Below are positions 5,501 through 7,144 of a DNA stretch of 7,144 bases, piece by piece. This DNA is from Thermococcus sp. (GTDB lineage Archaea; Methanobacteriota_B; Thermococci; Thermococcales; Thermococcaceae). Numbering within the stretch: the first letter of the stretch is position 1; each line of letters opens with the position of its first letter. Location of the stretch: contig NZ_JAMONU010000163.1 in NCBI RefSeq assembly GCF_027066465.1, forward strand, positions 1-7,144, given 5' to 3'. The notes beneath the pieces are model-generated. The model ran no database searches, was not told the origin of the DNA, and saw only the letters and a list, made by a program, of their open reading frames with translations. A program made the translations under genes and the position numbers.

Positions 5501-6382
5501 TTACCACCCCATCACAGCTAACAACCAGCATAAGGCACCGAGAATTGAAAACCTCTTGAGAAACCTCACTGCGTCCTTCGTCCTGAATCTCCCGCAGGAG
5601 GCCTCTATTGTGGAGTAGATCACCGATAAAACAATCAGGCCTATCACGTAATAAGTGGCCCTGATAGCTGAAGTTCCCCTGAGGAAAAAGTTCAGAAAGA
5701 CCGTGAACAGGAGAAGTCTCTTCGTATATATTGAGAGCTTTAGGAGTGCAAGCTGCCTTCCACTGTACTCGATTAGGGGCCCCTCCACGATTTCAGGCTC
5801 TGCCTCCGCGACATCAAACGGAACCCTTGCCCCGGCCACGTACACGAGCACAACGAAGAGCAGTGCGCCGATAAGGGAGGAAGCTTTGAACGGGAGGGGG
5901 AAGAGGTTTGAGAGCGTGAAGCTTTTGGCCGAGACCGCCAAAGCCGCTATGATAAAGGCCAGTGAAAACTCCTCGGCCATGAAAAGGGATATCTCCCTGT
6001 GGGATCCTATTTGAGCGTAGGGGTTTCCACTTGAGAAGCCTCCCAGGGTCACGGCAACGGTACCGAGTGTCATCAGGTAGAGGAATGCTATGATGTCCCC
6101 CCAGAACCTCATTGAGTCTGGCAGGATAGCTGGAACGAAGAAGAAAGCCGTGAGTATCGAGGCGAGTGCTATGGGAGGCCCAAGACGGAAGAGCCATCCC
6201 ACTGACTCGGATGGGGTTGTCGATGGCCTTCTGAAGAGCTTTATCAGGTCAAGCCATGTCTGAACCAAAGGTGGCCCCTGGCGCGTCTGAAGTTTGGCCT
6301 TGATTTTTCTTTCGAGACCATCTAAAAGCGGGGCAAAGATGACCGCAAATATTACGTTTACAATGCATCCCGCGAGACTCAT
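5501..6382 (-). CDS. Membrane anchor subunit, HycD/EchB/NuoH-like
   Basis: 293 residues with about eight hydrophobic helices, the NuoH/HycD size. The first helix leads into GLERKIKAKLQTRQGPPLVQ (22-41), the typical E-R-K-x-x-A-R-x-Q-x-R-x-GP loop. Further conserved parts are SGNPYAQIGSHREISL (118-133) and FDVAEAEPEIVEGPLIEYSG (189-208), an acidic cluster with Glu193, 195, 197, 200 and 205. In complex I this cluster forms the entrance of the ion path near the quinone site, and in hydrogenases it links the catalytic arm to the membrane arm. The start is ATG at 6382: it overlaps the preceding stop as ATGA and GGAGGTGT lies six bases upstream. A longer reading from 6532 would add 50 hydrophilic residues inside the previous gene and is not believed. 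It anchors the soluble hydrogenase module to the membrane. Confidence 0.95.
   Translation of the reverse strand: MSLAGCIVNVIFAVIFAPLLDGLERKIKAKLQTRQGPPLVQTWLDLIKLFRRPSTTPSESVGWLFRLGPPIALASILTAFFFVPAILPDSMRFWGDIIAFLYLMTLGTVAVTLGGFSSGNPYAQIGSHREISLFMAEEFSLAFIIAALAVSAKSFTLSNLFPLPFKASSLIGALLFVVLVYVAGARVPFDVAEAEPEIVEGPLIEYSGRQLALLKLSIYTKRLLLFTVFLNFFLRGTSAIRATYYVIGLIVLSVIYSTIEASCGRFRTKDAVRFLKRFSILGALCWLLAVMGW
5504..5513 (-). promoter_or_regulatory. Ribosome binding site deciding the large subunit start
   Basis: GATGGGGTGG on the minus strand, five bases before the ATG at 5498. It sits across the 3' end of the NuoH-like gene and favours this start over the in-frame ATG eleven codons upstream (5531). 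Confidence 0.65.
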
Positions 6383-7144
6383 AGTGACACACCTCCAAGT
6401 ATCAGAACCATTACCAGGAGGGTTACGGCGGAGGCCACCATCATCAGGTCGGCTTGATATGAGCGCACCTCGTACAGAACCGCGAGTTTTCTGGTGGCTT
6501 TCCAGATCGAGCTCACCACTTTCTGTGTCCACTCGCCAAGGGAGTAGACCTCTTCGAACTCCTCCTCAAAGGAAGCATAGTAGGAACTCGCCGGGAGGCG
6601 CATGGCGAGTGACTTTCTCGTTCCGGTTGTCCAGACCGGCAGGGCAATCTTGGAGTATGTTACAGCCAGTAGTGCCATTCCAAGAGACAGGAGGACAATG
6701 AAAATCGCCAGCGGTTCGATGTTTCCGGTGTTGGGGACAACGACCCCGGGGAACGTTTTCAGCGCCGGAGCTTTAACGCCCAGGAACGTTAGAGCTTTTG
6801 ATATAAGGCTGAGCGGCAGTTTGGGATAGATTCCGAAGACGAAACAGATGAACGCTAGTATTCCCTGCGGAATCCACATCGTTGGAGGCACTTCTTTAAC
6901 CTCAATGCTCTCCAGGGGAGGCCTTGTGAATATCGTCGTGAAGTATTTGACGAATGAAGCGGTGGTTACCGAGCTTATGAACAGCGCGAAGGCCCCGAAG
7001 AGGGAGAGAACCGTTGAGGTTGGAAGTGTTGAGACGTATATCATCCATTTGCTTACGAAACCGTTCAGCGGCGGCATTCCCGCTATTGAAAGTGCTCCAA
7101 TGAGGGCTGTGAGGGCTGTTATCGGCATGAACTTTGCCAGTCCT
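6379..7144 (-). CDS. HyfB/HycC/NuoL-like antiporter-like membrane subunit, C-terminal part (runs off right edge)
   Basis: The reading frame is open to the right edge, so the 5' part lies outside; 254 complete codons are seen. The visible start GLAKFMPITALTALIGALSI followed by AGMPPLNGFVSKW is the strongly conserved MP-x-T-x-x-x-x-x-G-x-L-x-x-x-G-x-PP-x-x-GF-x-SK segment of NuoL, HyfB, HycC and MrpA/D proteins. The ATG at 7128 is therefore an internal methionine and not the start. Several helices follow (visible residues about 41-63, 85-100 and 132-153), then a soluble stretch containing EEEFEEVYSLGEW, and a final helix (about 233-250) ending GGVSL. The family members form the ion-pumping arm of complex I, formate hydrogenlyase and related hydrogenases. 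Its place directly before the NuoH-like gene supports a HycC/HyfB role in the hydrogenase module, separate from the MnhD gene at the other end. Confidence 0.92.
   Translation of the reverse strand, partial: GLAKFMPITALTALIGALSIAGMPPLNGFVSKWMIYVSTLPTSTVLSLFGAFALFISSVTTASFVKYFTTIFTRPPLESIEVKEVPPTMWIPQGILAFICFVFGIYPKLPLSLISKALTFLGVKAPALKTFPGVVVPNTGNIEPLAIFIVLLSLGMALLAVTYSKIALPVWTTGTRKSLAMRLPASSYYASFEEEFEEVYSLGEWTQKVVSSIWKATRKLAVLYEVRSYQADLMMVASAVTLLVMVLILGGVSL
6389..6396 (-). promoter_or_regulatory. Ribosome binding site deciding the NuoH-like gene start
   Basis: GGAGGTGT on the minus strand, six bases before the ATG at 6382. It is close to a perfect complement of the archaeal 16S rRNA tail and excludes the longer start at 6532. 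Confidence 0.75.

Noticed and set aside
6383..6532. Possible 50-residue N-terminal extension of the NuoH-like protein
   Set aside because: The added residues are hydrophilic and unlike the family, fully overlap the previous gene, and the ATG at 6382 has an excellent ribosome site and ATGA coupling.

Overview
The window looks like a hyperthermophilic euryarchaeon of the Thermococcales, most likely Thermococcus. Reasons: archaeal Shine-Dalgarno sites (GGAGGTG-like) precede nearly every start, arginine is often AGG/AGA, and the gene set is a Mrp-linked membrane [NiFe] hydrogenase of the kind known from Thermococcus CO- and formate-oxidising clusters. The genus is inferred from remembered families; no search was run.

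All twelve genes lie on the minus strand, so transcription runs from high to low coordinates. They are packed into one operon that continues past both window edges. Hydrogenase module, in transcription order: a HyfB/HycC/NuoL-type antiporter-like subunit (3' part only, 7144-6379), a HycD/NuoH-type membrane anchor (6382-5501), a HycE-type fusion of a NuoC domain with the [NiFe] large subunit (5498-3861), a HycF-type polyferredoxin (3874-3368) and a HycG/NuoB-type small subunit (3371-2808). Mrp/Mnh Na+/H+ antiporter module: MnhF (2806-2528), MnhG (2531-2184), a DUF4040/MbhD-type subunit (2187-1933), a fused MbhE+MnhB protein (1932-1174), MnhC (1177-776), MnhE (779-294) and the start of MnhD (283-1).

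Expected function: low-potential electrons from an upstream oxidoreductase (formate dehydrogenase or CO dehydrogenase, probably beyond the right edge) pass through the polyferredoxin and the small-subunit cluster to the NiFe site, where protons become H2. The membrane subunits couple this to ion translocation, and the Mrp subunits exchange H+ for Na+ so that the gradient can drive ATP synthesis. The best fit is a group 4b (formate- or CO-respiring, Mrp-linked) hydrogenase. All four nickel-ligand cysteines are present, so this is not a cysteine-lacking Mbx/Mbs-type relative. The window alone does not say whether it is the formate or the CO version.

There is no intergenic stretch longer than 10 bases, and I found no RNA gene, mobile element, CRISPR, terminator or credible internal promoter. 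I see no wholly undescribed system. The points most worth checking are the DUF4040 protein that lacks its usual glutamate, the MbhE-MnhB fusion, the position of mnhE between mnhC and mnhD, and the presence of two antiporter-like subunits.
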